Assembly (NCBI GenBank): GCA_002393945.1
Contig: DGSO01000001.1
Location: forward strand, 23,566 to 87,565
DNA length: 64,000 bases
Direction: 5' to 3'
Source of the DNA: Bacteroidales bacterium UBA4360
Lineage (GTDB): Bacteria > Bacteroidota > Bacteroidia > Bacteroidales > UBA932
Shown: positions 16,572 to 24,958 of the stretch, piece after piece
Position numbering within the stretch: the stretch's first letter is position 1
Layout: each line of letters begins with the position of its first letter
Position numbers and translations under genes: made by a program
Notes under the pieces: generated by a model
What the model was told of the DNA's origin: nothing
The model's database searches: none
The model's input: the letters and a program-made list of their open reading frames with translations, nothing else

Positions 16572-18440
16572 TTAGTCGAGGGTGATTGTACAGACAACAG
16601 GAAGATGGTCGGAAGGAGTACAGGTAACGGAGGGTTCCTCATCATCACCATCCGGATCAAACTCGTAGGTGGTGCGGATGGTCTTGTAGGTAGTAGCCGT
16701 GCAAGCACCCTGAGTCATGATATGATCTATCCTGCGCTCGGGATGGTTCTTGCAGAACTGCAGAATAGAGTACAGGTAATTGAGACCGGTACCGGACTGC
16801 GTGCCTGAATATGTCTGGTAGAATGAGGCGAGGTTGCCTGCGGCATTCACTGTCTCATAGGAATCGCTCCAGTACTCTTTGAGCTTGTTATATCCTGCCT
16901 CGGCGGTGTTGCCGGGAGCTGCGTTCATATCGCCCACCAGAATCCTACGGTTAACGGCGGTCTTGCTGGCAGCGAAGGCATTGACGCCGCCTGCCATGTT
17001 GAGGTTGCTGGTACCGCTGCCGCCGTCCTGACCATAAGTAGGAAGTTGGGTTACGAAGAAGTAGAACTGCTTGCCGGAAACCTTATGGGTGAAGAGTCCC
17101 CAGACGACATATCTGTTGGGGTCGCCGGAATCGGAGTCGCTGCTTGTAGAATAAGAATTACTGTTTATCCTAAGCCATGCCCTGCCTGAGTCGTTCAGGG
17201 TAAGGATGGAGGACTTGTAGGCAAATCCGTTGCAGTAGTGGTAGTTTCCAGACTTAGAACCCGGGAAGTTGAGTTTCCAGGTGTATGCGGCGCCCTGTGC
17301 CGTGGCAAAATCCTGAAGGGAATAAGTCTGCCCGGAGGCATACATATCGTCTCCAATTTCCTGGAAACCAATAAGGTCTGCTGCGGTGTTGTAGATGGCC
17401 TGTCCAAGAGCAACATGCATTTCCGAGCAATCCTTGACGATGGCGTTCGCGGGACGGGCAATCTTGCCGTTGCTGTCTCCGGTAGTGGCTGCAGCGGGAC
17501 GGTTGTCATCGTCCAGACGCATTACGTTGTATGTAGCTACAGTGATGGACGGAGGAGTTGCCGTGGGTTCGCCGCCATCCTCCGCCGTGAGTTCGCCAAT
17601 AGAAAGGAGGTTCTCCGTGCGGCCTGCGGCGTAAGCCTTGCTATCAAACGCAACAATCTTGTTGCCCGCAAGGGTGTAACCTGTGCCCCAGAACTTCAGG
17701 CGCATGAAGGCACCGTCAGCCTGGTACACCAGGGCCTCGACCCCGGCTGAATAAGCCTGGGCAGGAAGGGCAATATAAAAGAAGGTATCCGTTCCGCTAA
17801 GGGTAACGTCGCAGTCGTAAGTGAGGCTGCCCGCGCTTCCGCCGGTGAATGCTCCGGTAAAGCCGTAGGCGTCTGTCGCAAGGGTGAAGTCACCGAAGAG
17901 TTTCTCGCCGCCAAGGCTGTTAAGGACTATCTTGTCCAGCGTGGCGCTGCCGTTAAGGGCAAAGCGGATGAAGCCGCAGAAATTGCTCAGATGCGCACTG
18001 TAAACTTCTCCGGACTGGACTGCGTTGCCGTAGGCGGCAGCCGCAGCGCCGTCAAAGCTGTCCGCCACATAGTTCTGCACAGCAGGAAGGCTTATGACAT
18101 TCTCCGACGTAGTGCCGGGATAAAGCACCTTGTAAGGAGCGGTAAAGGTTCCGGACACGGTGAAATCCACAGCCTTCTTGCCATTGTCTCCGGGGGAAAC
18201 AGCGGCTGAAAGAGTACCGTTCACGGAAACCTTGTCACCCTCATTCCAGAGAATGTCAAAGTTGCCGGCGCCGTCATCGGCACCGAGAGTGGTCTTGGTG
18301 TCCGCGTCCGCACCGGGAAGTGCGGCACTGAGCACAAAGACAGGTTCAGGATTAACCAGCGCTGGTTCCTGAGAGCATGACAACAGGAGAAGCCCAGCCA
18401 TGGCGGAGATAACGCCCAAGTTAAAAATTCTCTTAATCAT
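16572..18440 (-). CDS. surface lipoprotein: fimbrillin-like domain fused to EEP domain with His-to-Gln change
   Basis: The product is 622 aa from the ATG at 18440. That start has AGGAGAG upstream, and the longer frame would overlap the small gene. Signal: MIKRIFNLGVISAMAGLLLLSC. Residues about 30-290 are the fimbrillin-like module nearly identical to that of the gene at 4812. Residues about 310-622 are EEP: VATYNVMR, IGFQEIGDD, VGDMNAAP, RRIDHIM and SDHLPVV are present. The histidine of the THLP motif, conserved in the three other EEP proteins here, is Gln (FFVTQLPT). That residue contacts the scissile phosphate in DNase I-like enzymes, so activity may be weak or lost. It sits between a 41-aa small gene and the GLUG gene. 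Confidence 0.85.
   Translation of the reverse strand: MIKRIFNLGVISAMAGLLLLSCSQEPALVNPEPVFVLSAALPGADADTKTTLGADDGAGNFDILWNEGDKVSVNGTLSAAVSPGDNGKKAVDFTVSGTFTAPYKVLYPGTTSENVISLPAVQNYVADSFDGAAAAAYGNAVQSGEVYSAHLSNFCGFIRFALNGSATLDKIVLNSLGGEKLFGDFTLATDAYGFTGAFTGGSAGSLTYDCDVTLSGTDTFFYIALPAQAYSAGVEALVYQADGAFMRLKFWGTGYTLAGNKIVAFDSKAYAAGRTENLLSIGELTAEDGGEPTATPPSITVATYNVMRLDDDNRPAAATTGDSNGKIARPANAIVKDCSEMHVALGQAIYNTAADLIGFQEIGDDMYASGQTYSLQDFATAQGAAYTWKLNFPGSKSGNYHYCNGFAYKSSILTLNDSGRAWLRINSNSYSTSSDSDSGDPNRYVVWGLFTHKVSGKQFYFFVTQLPTYGQDGGSGTSNLNMAGGVNAFAASKTAVNRRILVGDMNAAPGNTAEAGYNKLKEYWSDSYETVNAAGNLASFYQTYSGTQSGTGLNYLYSILQFCKNHPERRIDHIMTQGACTATTYKTIRTTYEFDPDGDDEEPSVTCTPSDHLPVVCTITLD
17563..18344 (-). repeat. 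782-bp direct repeat, copy 2 (fimbrillin-like module)
   Basis: Partner of 5812-6593, in the same orientation and without net gaps. It covers almost the whole fimbrillin-like domain of this gene and ends at the linker before the EEP domain. Confidence 0.85.
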
Positions 18441-18456
18441 GGTTCTCTCCTCCCTT

Positions 18457-18582
18457 TTAATCTGAGTCGTCGTCAAATTCTCCCCTCTCCAACAAAAGCT
18501 TCTCTAAGGAAGTAAGGCAAAGAGTATACTCCATCTTTACCGGAGTAAGTTCTGCCACGGGTTTAACGTAATCCTTTTTCAT
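18457..18582 (-). CDS. small conserved-looking protein (41 aa) before the fimbrillin/EEP gene
   Basis: The ORF runs from an ATG at 18582 to a TAA at 18457, 21 nt after the lipoprotein gene at 18604 and 16 nt before the fimbrillin/EEP start. The protein begins MKKDYVKPVAELTPVKMEY, has LCLTSL in the middle, and ends in an acidic FDDDSD. It shares the pattern of the 56-aa protein at 11178 (aromatic-x-x-Pro, Cys then Thr/Ser, acidic tail) and an equivalent position. It has no signal peptide and no known function. The start is preceded by ATAGCCAATT, the same ten bases as before the EEP gene at 29972. Confidence 0.65.
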   Translation of the reverse strand: MKKDYVKPVAELTPVKMEYTLCLTSLEKLLLERGEFDDDSD

Positions 18583-18603
18583 AATTGGCTATTATATAGT
18601 TAA

Positions 18604-20541
18604 TTAATTCAATTCAAGTATCTCGACAGTCATGTCCGAAATAATCATCATGTTGCTGTTGTCAGAGGCGGTTTCGGAGGTGGGGCCAAAGGCAATGCGG
18701 TCTCCGCTCACCACTCCGTCAAGGGTTACTTCGAACTTCTCCAGGGAGGTGATGCCGCCGTTGAAGGTGATGGTCTCAACGTTGGTCTTAAGGTCAACAG
18801 GATGCCCAGCTGACGCCTTGTTGGTCTGGTTATTGGAAGAAATCTCATAGAACGATGTTCCGTGCTGTACAGCAATTGCAGCCTTGCCTTCGGAGGACTT
18901 GCCGGCAGCGTGAACGGTAACTTTCAGCTTGGCCGTCATTCCGTCCGGAATACTGTTGAGCTGAGGGGTAAGGATATGTGTACCGTAGCTCTTTGTACTC
19001 AGGAAGAGGTATCCGGGGCCGATGTAGATACGGGCATACTGGCCCTGGGCCCACTTGGCAAGCCTGAATCCGGATTCCTTCTTGGCAACGGACTGCGCCG
19101 TGAGGCTTCTCTGGGCATACTGGCTTGTGGTGCCCACAAATACCTTGGCGTTACGGCTTGTGAAGCTCTCCTTGGTATCTGCATTGTATGCCACGCTGGA
19201 AGTGGCCACATCGTAACCGACGGCTTCCGTAATCTCATCCGCGCCCCAGCACATCTGGCCGAAGTCTTCCGCAAGAATGACGTCTCCGACGGCTGCAGGG
19301 GCTGACGATACCATGACTATGTTGAATTCGTCCGTAGTGGCAGGGATGAGCGGAGAATCGATACTATCGGCGTCATCTGTCTGGACTACCTTGAACCAGT
19401 ACTCTGTTCCGGGGGTAAGTCCGGAGAAGACGAACCTTGGCTGTTTTCCCTTCCAGCAGCCGTCGTTGGCTGGAATGCTGAAGGTTGCCTCGAGGTCTGT
19501 GCATTCCTCGTCCTTATACAGATATATGGTATAAGGGGCGGCCACGTCCTGGTCCTCGGAGACGCCCTTTGTCCAGGTGAAGGTAAGGGTGGACGATGAA
19601 GACCCGGCGAACTGTGCATTGATGGCGTAAACCTTGTCTATCTTGAGCTGGGCTATTTCCGTCTTCTCCGCAGAGCCGGCGAGACTCATGCTTACCTTCG
19701 AGGAAACGCCTGTAGTACTTCCGGTAGAGACCGTATACTCCCCTGCCGCATCCTGGAGGGTGAAGGATGTGGTATTGCTGAGCTCAAGGGTAACTGCCGA
19801 TGAAGGAACGGCTGCCTGGGCATTGGCATCCTGGTACAGAACGGCTACCGGATAGGTCTGGGAGGCCTGTACTATGACAGGGGTGCCGAAGGGCGTGTAA
19901 ACTCCGCCTACGCTTATTCCCTTGAGGATGCTGCTGCGTACGGGAATCTTGCAGCCCTGGCCGTCTTCTGTAACAACCTTTATGAAAGACTGGGCGTCGT
20001 ACAGATAACCGAAGGCCCCGCTTGCAACTGCACCCAGGGTGAGGACGCCGTCTGGCGTGATCGTTCCTGCGGCGGCATCTTCTATGCTCCAGGTATAGGT
20101 GTGTGCGGAATCGTCAGATGAAGTCGCGGAAAGGGCGATGCTCATGCCCGGATAGCCGTACACGGAATTGACGGAACGGCCATCGGCGTCCTTGACGGAT
20201 ACGCTGTATGTTATGGGCGGGGTAACGTTCACCATGCATGCGGCCTTCTTTGTGCCGTCGGCCGATGTGGCAACTACGTATGTGACACCCTGTGCCTTTC
20301 CTGTAATGGTTCCTGCATTCACGTCTGCATATTGAGGATCCAGGACGGTCCAGACAACACCCATATTAAGAGATTCGGGCACTACGGTCGCTGTAATGGT
20401 GACTGATTCTCCTACGAGGATATCCACCTTATCCTTACTCAGCACAACGCTCGTCACCTCTTTGCTTCCGTTATTGGAAATGTCCGTGCAAGCATAAAGT
20501 GCCGGAATCAGAAGAAATAATATTGAAATGAATCTTTTCAT
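18604..20541 (-). CDS. surface lipoprotein with Ig-like (Big_2), FN3-like and jelly-roll-like domains
   Basis: A 645-aa lipoprotein (LLIPALYACTDIS). Residues about 28-108 form a bacterial Ig-like group 2 domain (VVLSKDKVDILVGESVTITA, WTVLDP, ITGKAQGVTYVVAT). Residues about 110-300 are beta-rich and not recognised. Residues about 305-420 are FN3-like, with a Cys pair and GLTPGTEYWFKV. Residues about 425-645 are a jelly-roll-like domain beginning VILAEDFGQMCWG. The last two domains match the two FN3/jelly-roll units in the GLUG protein at 6738. It lies 3 nt after the DUF5689 gene and so belongs to the SusCD operon. A surface glycan- or substrate-binding role is inferred from position. Confidence 0.75.
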   Translation of the reverse strand: MKRFISILFLLIPALYACTDISNNGSKEVTSVVLSKDKVDILVGESVTITATVVPESLNMGVVWTVLDPQYADVNAGTITGKAQGVTYVVATSADGTKKAACMVNVTPPITYSVSVKDADGRSVNSVYGYPGMSIALSATSSDDSAHTYTWSIEDAAAGTITPDGVLTLGAVASGAFGYLYDAQSFIKVVTEDGQGCKIPVRSSILKGISVGGVYTPFGTPVIVQASQTYPVAVLYQDANAQAAVPSSAVTLELSNTTSFTLQDAAGEYTVSTGSTTGVSSKVSMSLAGSAEKTEIAQLKIDKVYAINAQFAGSSSSTLTFTWTKGVSEDQDVAAPYTIYLYKDEECTDLEATFSIPANDGCWKGKQPRFVFSGLTPGTEYWFKVVQTDDADSIDSPLIPATTDEFNIVMVSSAPAAVGDVILAEDFGQMCWGADEITEAVGYDVATSSVAYNADTKESFTSRNAKVFVGTTSQYAQRSLTAQSVAKKESGFRLAKWAQGQYARIYIGPGYLFLSTKSYGTHILTPQLNSIPDGMTAKLKVTVHAAGKSSEGKAAIAVQHGTSFYEISSNNQTNKASAGHPVDLKTNVETITFNGGITSLEKFEVTLDGVVSGDRIAFGPTSETASDNSNMMIISDMTVEILELN

Positions 20542-20544
20542 ATC

Positions 20545-22764
20545 CTACTTGTTGTAGCGTACTGCAAAATAATCCATTGTATTGTAACCGCTGTCATTGG
20601 CGATTGTACTGGAGTCGTATGAATCTTCCGACTTTGCAGCCGCCTTGTTGTTTCGGGGCATTAGGCGGATACTTACTCTCTCATGGCCAAGAATCTCCAC
20701 AGGGAGCGGGAAGTCATATACGCGGGTGCCAAGTGTCTGCCAGTCGTTCTGGGAGGCCCAGATGGCAACGTCCGGAACGGTAAACTCACCAATGTCTACC
20801 CATTGGGAATCCGCGGACGGCGAGCAGTCGTGAGTGGTGAGAGAGTACTGGGCTTTCCAGTAGCGCGGAGAACGGGCACTCTGTGAGTTGTCGTACATTG
20901 CAAACTGCATGGAAACCCTGTCAGAGGTGATTCCCTCCGTGCTGAATACAACCAGCCAGCAGTAGCCGCGGTCATTGGAGGAATCCCACCAGTACTTGTT
21001 GGACCAGCTTAAATTGAGGTTATCCTTGAACCAGCCCTTGCCGTCTGTATTCTGAGCGGACTCGGTGCCGGTAGTCACCCAGGGCTCGTAGATTCCGCCT
21101 TCGTCAAGCTCGATTCCGGCGCCTTCCGCATACTTGCCCTTTTTCTTGCTTCCGCATTCGCCGATGTAGAAATAAGATGGCGAGTAATTGCTCACCTTCC
21201 CGTAGGTATGGCACAGTTCACCGTTGCCCTTTGTGGCAAGGATAGCGTTGGGAAGGGTGGTTTTCTGATTCTCTCCGGGGAACTCCGCATAGCGGAACTC
21301 TGTAATAATACCGGAGAAACTGTCTTCAAAATTGGGCTTGAGATCTATTTCCTCACGAAGGAGGTGACGGAGCTGATAACGGCCTATGTTGCCGTCCTTC
21401 TCGAAGCTCTTGTAGCTCTCGTGGACCACAATTCCAGTGATGTCTCCGCTGCCGTAAGGAAGGGTTTCGCCGTTACGGCGGTAGGAGCAGGTCATGTTGG
21501 TGAACATGTACATGCTGCCGCCCTTTATGTCGCGTATCAGGATTGGGTATTTTGCCAGGCGGTTGTAGCCGCACAGGGAGGTGTAGCCCTCATTCACGGG
21601 AGTGAAGGGGCCCTTGCGCATGGCTATTTCACAGTTCTTTATCTTCACCAGGGTGTTGATGTCATCGTCTGTAAGCTCGGTTATGCTCTTTTCCTTCCAG
21701 GGCATTGTGAGGGTGCCGTCAGAGCTGGTAAGGATGTTCTTTGACATCACGCCCTCGATTGTGTACTGCACGGGTTCATCCGCCGACTTCTTTATGACAG
21801 CTCCGCCTATTCCGAGGAGAATGCGGCTGTAGCGGGTGAATTCGTTCTCTCCGGAATCCGTTGCGATGAGCCTGAAGCCGTATTTGCCGTCAAGGCTCTC
21901 GAGGTACGATGTGCGCTCAGTGAGGGTATAGTCTATGACGCCGGTACCCTGCTTGTAGTCGTCTACCAGGGCGTCACCGGCGTTACCGCCTTCCGTAGTG
22001 CTCACTATATAGCCTTCGATAAAGGCGTCTTCAGGGAGGGTATAGCCGCTCACGGTGGCAAAGCTTCTAAGCTGCTCCGCGGTGAATACAGAACCTATCT
22101 TGTTGTCCGAAGGAGCCTGGAATACAGTGATGCTTGCGGTTTGCGTAGCATTCCATCCATCGACGTAACTAAGGACTATGATAGCACGGCGCTTGTAGTT
22201 CTTGTCCGGGTTGTCCGTGGCCTTGAAGGAGAATGAACTGGTTGTGAGCTGGCAGTCCCGGATCCATTCCTCCTGCCCGCTGAAACGAACCTCGGTGTGG
22301 ATTCTGCTCAAGGGAACGTTGATCTCCGCAGAAACGGTACTGATCCCGTCGCCTCCGTTGTAAACAAGCATGGAAGAGGATGCAATATAGAACTTCTCCT
22401 CAACGGCGCCTTTTTGGAAGACGGAAATGGTGTCTTTACGGGTTTCCGTGCTCAGGAGAATGTCTGCACGGCGCTTGAAACCGTCGTTGGACTTAACATG
22501 GACTGGCAGCTGGCCATCCTTTTCAAAAGTTGTGGCACGCAGCTCTATCCATGAATTGTTTTCAGGGTCAATCAGGGAAAACTCTCCCGGCTTGTTGGCC
22601 AGGAACTGGATATCAATGTCTCCGCCATCCTGTTCCACATAGAATTCGGCTTCCGGCAGGCCAAGCTCGTCCGGGGCAAAGACTCCGTAGTAGTTCTTCT
22701 CGCAGGAAGGAAGCAGCAGAATAACCAGGAATGCTGTTACGGAAAGAAAACTTGTCTGTTTCAT
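20545..22764 (-). CDS. BACON/DUF5689 surface lipoprotein
   Basis: A 739-aa lipoprotein (LVILLLPSCEKNYYG). Residues about 35-230 hold two BACON-like beta-sandwiches, with repeated patterns such as RRADILLST...ISVFQKG and RRAIIVLSY...ITVFQAP. Residues about 235-440 match DUF5689 (FTAEQLRSFATVSG, AFIEGYIVSTTEGGN, DYTLTERT). The C-terminal 250 residues are beta-rich and unrecognised. Proteins of this layout follow SusC/SusD in Bacteroidota and are thought to bind substrate at the surface. It starts 3 nt after the 224-aa BACON gene. Confidence 0.75.
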   Translation of the reverse strand: MKQTSFLSVTAFLVILLLPSCEKNYYGVFAPDELGLPEAEFYVEQDGGDIDIQFLANKPGEFSLIDPENNSWIELRATTFEKDGQLPVHVKSNDGFKRRADILLSTETRKDTISVFQKGAVEEKFYIASSSMLVYNGGDGISTVSAEINVPLSRIHTEVRFSGQEEWIRDCQLTTSSFSFKATDNPDKNYKRRAIIVLSYVDGWNATQTASITVFQAPSDNKIGSVFTAEQLRSFATVSGYTLPEDAFIEGYIVSTTEGGNAGDALVDDYKQGTGVIDYTLTERTSYLESLDGKYGFRLIATDSGENEFTRYSRILLGIGGAVIKKSADEPVQYTIEGVMSKNILTSSDGTLTMPWKEKSITELTDDDINTLVKIKNCEIAMRKGPFTPVNEGYTSLCGYNRLAKYPILIRDIKGGSMYMFTNMTCSYRRNGETLPYGSGDITGIVVHESYKSFEKDGNIGRYQLRHLLREEIDLKPNFEDSFSGIITEFRYAEFPGENQKTTLPNAILATKGNGELCHTYGKVSNYSPSYFYIGECGSKKKGKYAEGAGIELDEGGIYEPWVTTGTESAQNTDGKGWFKDNLNLSWSNKYWWDSSNDRGYCWLVVFSTEGITSDRVSMQFAMYDNSQSARSPRYWKAQYSLTTHDCSPSADSQWVDIGEFTVPDVAIWASQNDWQTLGTRVYDFPLPVEILGHERVSIRLMPRNNKAAAKSEDSYDSSTIANDSGYNTMDYFAVRYNK

Positions 22765-22767
22765 ACG

Positions 22768-23442
22768 CTATTTGGTCTGTTCTACCTTGATGGTATTGGA
22801 ATAAACGGTATCTCCATCGGTGGAGTCGTAGGAGCCGGCATCCGTGTGGGATATCTTCAAGTTTGCCGTGCGGTCAGCACCGCTGGTGTTAGGAGCTATA
22901 TCTATGGTTACCTTGTCTTTTTCCACGCTCTTGAGGGTAATCCACGGAGTTGAAGGCTCCTCGCCTTCAGGATAGGACAAAGTGAGGAACATGTCGTCCA
23001 AATCGTACACGAGGTTTGTGTTGAACGTAATGGTTTCAGTACTTCCGGCGGCAGAAACCTTGATGCCGTCAGAATCCAAATCCAGAACGCAGTCAGAATC
23101 ATTAAAGCGCGGACTCTGGTACATATTCAGGGTCATGGTCTTATCTCCGGCTTTGAACACCAGTATCACGCGACGCGCGCGGCCATAGTTAATATCGAAA
23201 TCAAACACCAGATAGCCGGACTTGTAACCGCCAAAACGGTCTATTGATGCCCAGGATACCTGACGGTCCATTTCCACTGTCCAGGACGTGTTGGAGAAAA
23301 CCGCCACCTGTGTGGAGCCTCCGTCTTTGGAAAGGATGTTGTACTCTGAGAGCAGTCCCAGGGTCTGGTCATACTCCGCTTTCTGCTCCATGCAGGACAG
23401 GGCGGAAAAGAGTACCAATATATATAATGTAAACTTCTTCAT
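22768..23442 (-). CDS. BACON-domain lipoprotein
   Basis: A 224-aa lipoprotein (LVLFSALSCMEQK). Residues about 28-115 form a BACON domain: NILSKDGGSTQVAVFSNTSW, then RARRVILVFKAGDKTMTLNMYQ. A second beta-sandwich with a similar closing pattern (ADRTANLKISHTDAG...IKVEQTK) fills the rest. BACON domains occur beside carbohydrate-active and peptidase domains and are taken to bind mucin or glycans. It lies 3 nt after SusD. Confidence 0.78.
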   Translation of the reverse strand: MKKFTLYILVLFSALSCMEQKAEYDQTLGLLSEYNILSKDGGSTQVAVFSNTSWTVEMDRQVSWASIDRFGGYKSGYLVFDFDINYGRARRVILVFKAGDKTMTLNMYQSPRFNDSDCVLDLDSDGIKVSAAGSTETITFNTNLVYDLDDMFLTLSYPEGEEPSTPWITLKSVEKDKVTIDIAPNTSGADRTANLKISHTDAGSYDSTDGDTVYSNTIKVEQTK

Positions 23443-23445
23443 ATC

Positions 23446-24951
23446 CTAGTCTCCTGTAAGATTGTACTTTTCATACTCCGGATTGGAAAGTATGCGGCCC
23501 GAACGCTGACACTGGACATCCGGAATGGGATAGTATTCGTGGCAGGGACGGATGTTCTCCAGAGCCTTACTGTAAGTGTTGTAGGCAACAACCTGATCAT
23601 ACCAGATTCCCCATCGTACCAGATCATACTTGCGTCCAAACTCGCCAAACAGCTCGCGGGCGCGCTCGTCCCTGATAGTGCCGCGGAGCTTGACCGCGGT
23701 TTCAAAGGAATAATCTGAAATCTGGGCGCGTCTACGGACATAATTCAGATATTCAAGTGACTTGGCATAGTCACCTTTTTCGCACCAGGCTTCTGCAAGG
23801 AGAAGAACGGCGTCGGCATAGCGGAAAATCTTGTAGTTGTTACTGTCATAGTTTCTGTAAACTCCAAAGCACCAGAACTTCTGCCCCATCCATTGGCTTC
23901 CGCCACCGAAATTCACCCCGTTCCAGCCTCTGGAAATATTGATATCGCGGCGGATGTCGCCGGTGCCGGTGGGGGCAATCTCGTTTTTCATATGGGCTGT
24001 GGGCCTTAAGGGCGTATAGCATGTTGCATTTTCGCCGATCTCGGGGATAGTCACACCGTCGTAAATGGCTGTGCCTGCAGTCTTGGGGTAAGGGAGCACC
24101 AGGGACGAGATACTAAGGCCGGAATAGGTGATGTACTCTATGCCACCTTCCACATACTCGTGGTTCTCTTCAAAAATGGATTCCGGCGTGTTCTTGTTCC
24201 GGAAGCAAACATCCATGTAGGGATACTGGTCCAGATTTCCGTAAATTTCCTCCAGGTGCTCTCCTGCATAGATGACATTGTCCCAGTCTTTGTTCCAGGC
24301 GGCCATCTTGGCAATCATCATCCATCCCATAGCCGCGCCGCAGGTATTATATTCCTGATCACAAGTACGGATCTGTGGCAGCATGGGAACATAAAGCAGA
24401 AGCTCCTCTATAAGGGTTTTACGGGTTTCTACCGCACTCATGCGCCCCAGTTGGCCAATACGGAGCATGTCTTCATCGGTTTCAACATAGTCCTCGTAAA
24501 ACGGGACGTCTCCGAAGAAACTGGTGAGCACATAGTAATAATAACTGAGCATGATGCGGGTCTCAACTTCATACGGCATCTTTTTACTGTCGGCCAGAGT
24601 GGAGCGCTCGATGCCGGCAATGGTGCTCAGGCAAAAACGTATACCGGTCCAACACCATCTCCACACCAGAGTGGCGGCACCCGGACTGGCCGGGTTAATG
24701 TCGAAGCGCGCGTCCTGCTGGGCCGACCCGTCTGTTGACGCCAGATCTGTGGCGCCTTCAACAGCGATAAAGTATTTAAGGTTGTGTATATAGTGCAGCG
24801 GATCATAGATGCCATTCACCGCAGCGCGAATCTGCGTCTCTGTATTAAAGAAATCGTACGGATTTACAATTGCCGAGGTGTCTTCCTTAAGGGAGCAAGA
24901 AGCCAGCGATAGCGCAAGTGCAAGTATCGAGATTATTCTGATATTTTTCAT
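23446..24951 (-). CDS. SusD/RagB-family outer-membrane lipoprotein
   Basis: A 501-aa lipoprotein (LALALSLASCSLKED) with the family's all-helical TPR scaffold. It shows the opening PYDFFNTETQIRAAVNGIYD, the WRWCWTGIRFC helix, the YADAVLLLAEAWCEKGDYAKSLEYLN tetratricopeptide segment, and a C-terminal YPIPDVQ...LSNPEY motif. SusD-like proteins cap their SusC partner and deliver bound oligomers to it. It starts 7 nt after SusC. The ligand cannot be read; the neighbouring phosphoesterases suggest a phosphorylated one. Confidence 0.92.
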   Translation of the reverse strand: MKNIRIISILALALSLASCSLKEDTSAIVNPYDFFNTETQIRAAVNGIYDPLHYIHNLKYFIAVEGATDLASTDGSAQQDARFDINPASPGAATLVWRWCWTGIRFCLSTIAGIERSTLADSKKMPYEVETRIMLSYYYYVLTSFFGDVPFYEDYVETDEDMLRIGQLGRMSAVETRKTLIEELLLYVPMLPQIRTCDQEYNTCGAAMGWMMIAKMAAWNKDWDNVIYAGEHLEEIYGNLDQYPYMDVCFRNKNTPESIFEENHEYVEGGIEYITYSGLSISSLVLPYPKTAGTAIYDGVTIPEIGENATCYTPLRPTAHMKNEIAPTGTGDIRRDINISRGWNGVNFGGGSQWMGQKFWCFGVYRNYDSNNYKIFRYADAVLLLAEAWCEKGDYAKSLEYLNYVRRRAQISDYSFETAVKLRGTIRDERARELFGEFGRKYDLVRWGIWYDQVVAYNTYSKALENIRPCHEYYPIPDVQCQRSGRILSNPEYEKYNLTGD

Positions 24952-24958
24952 ACGCGCA

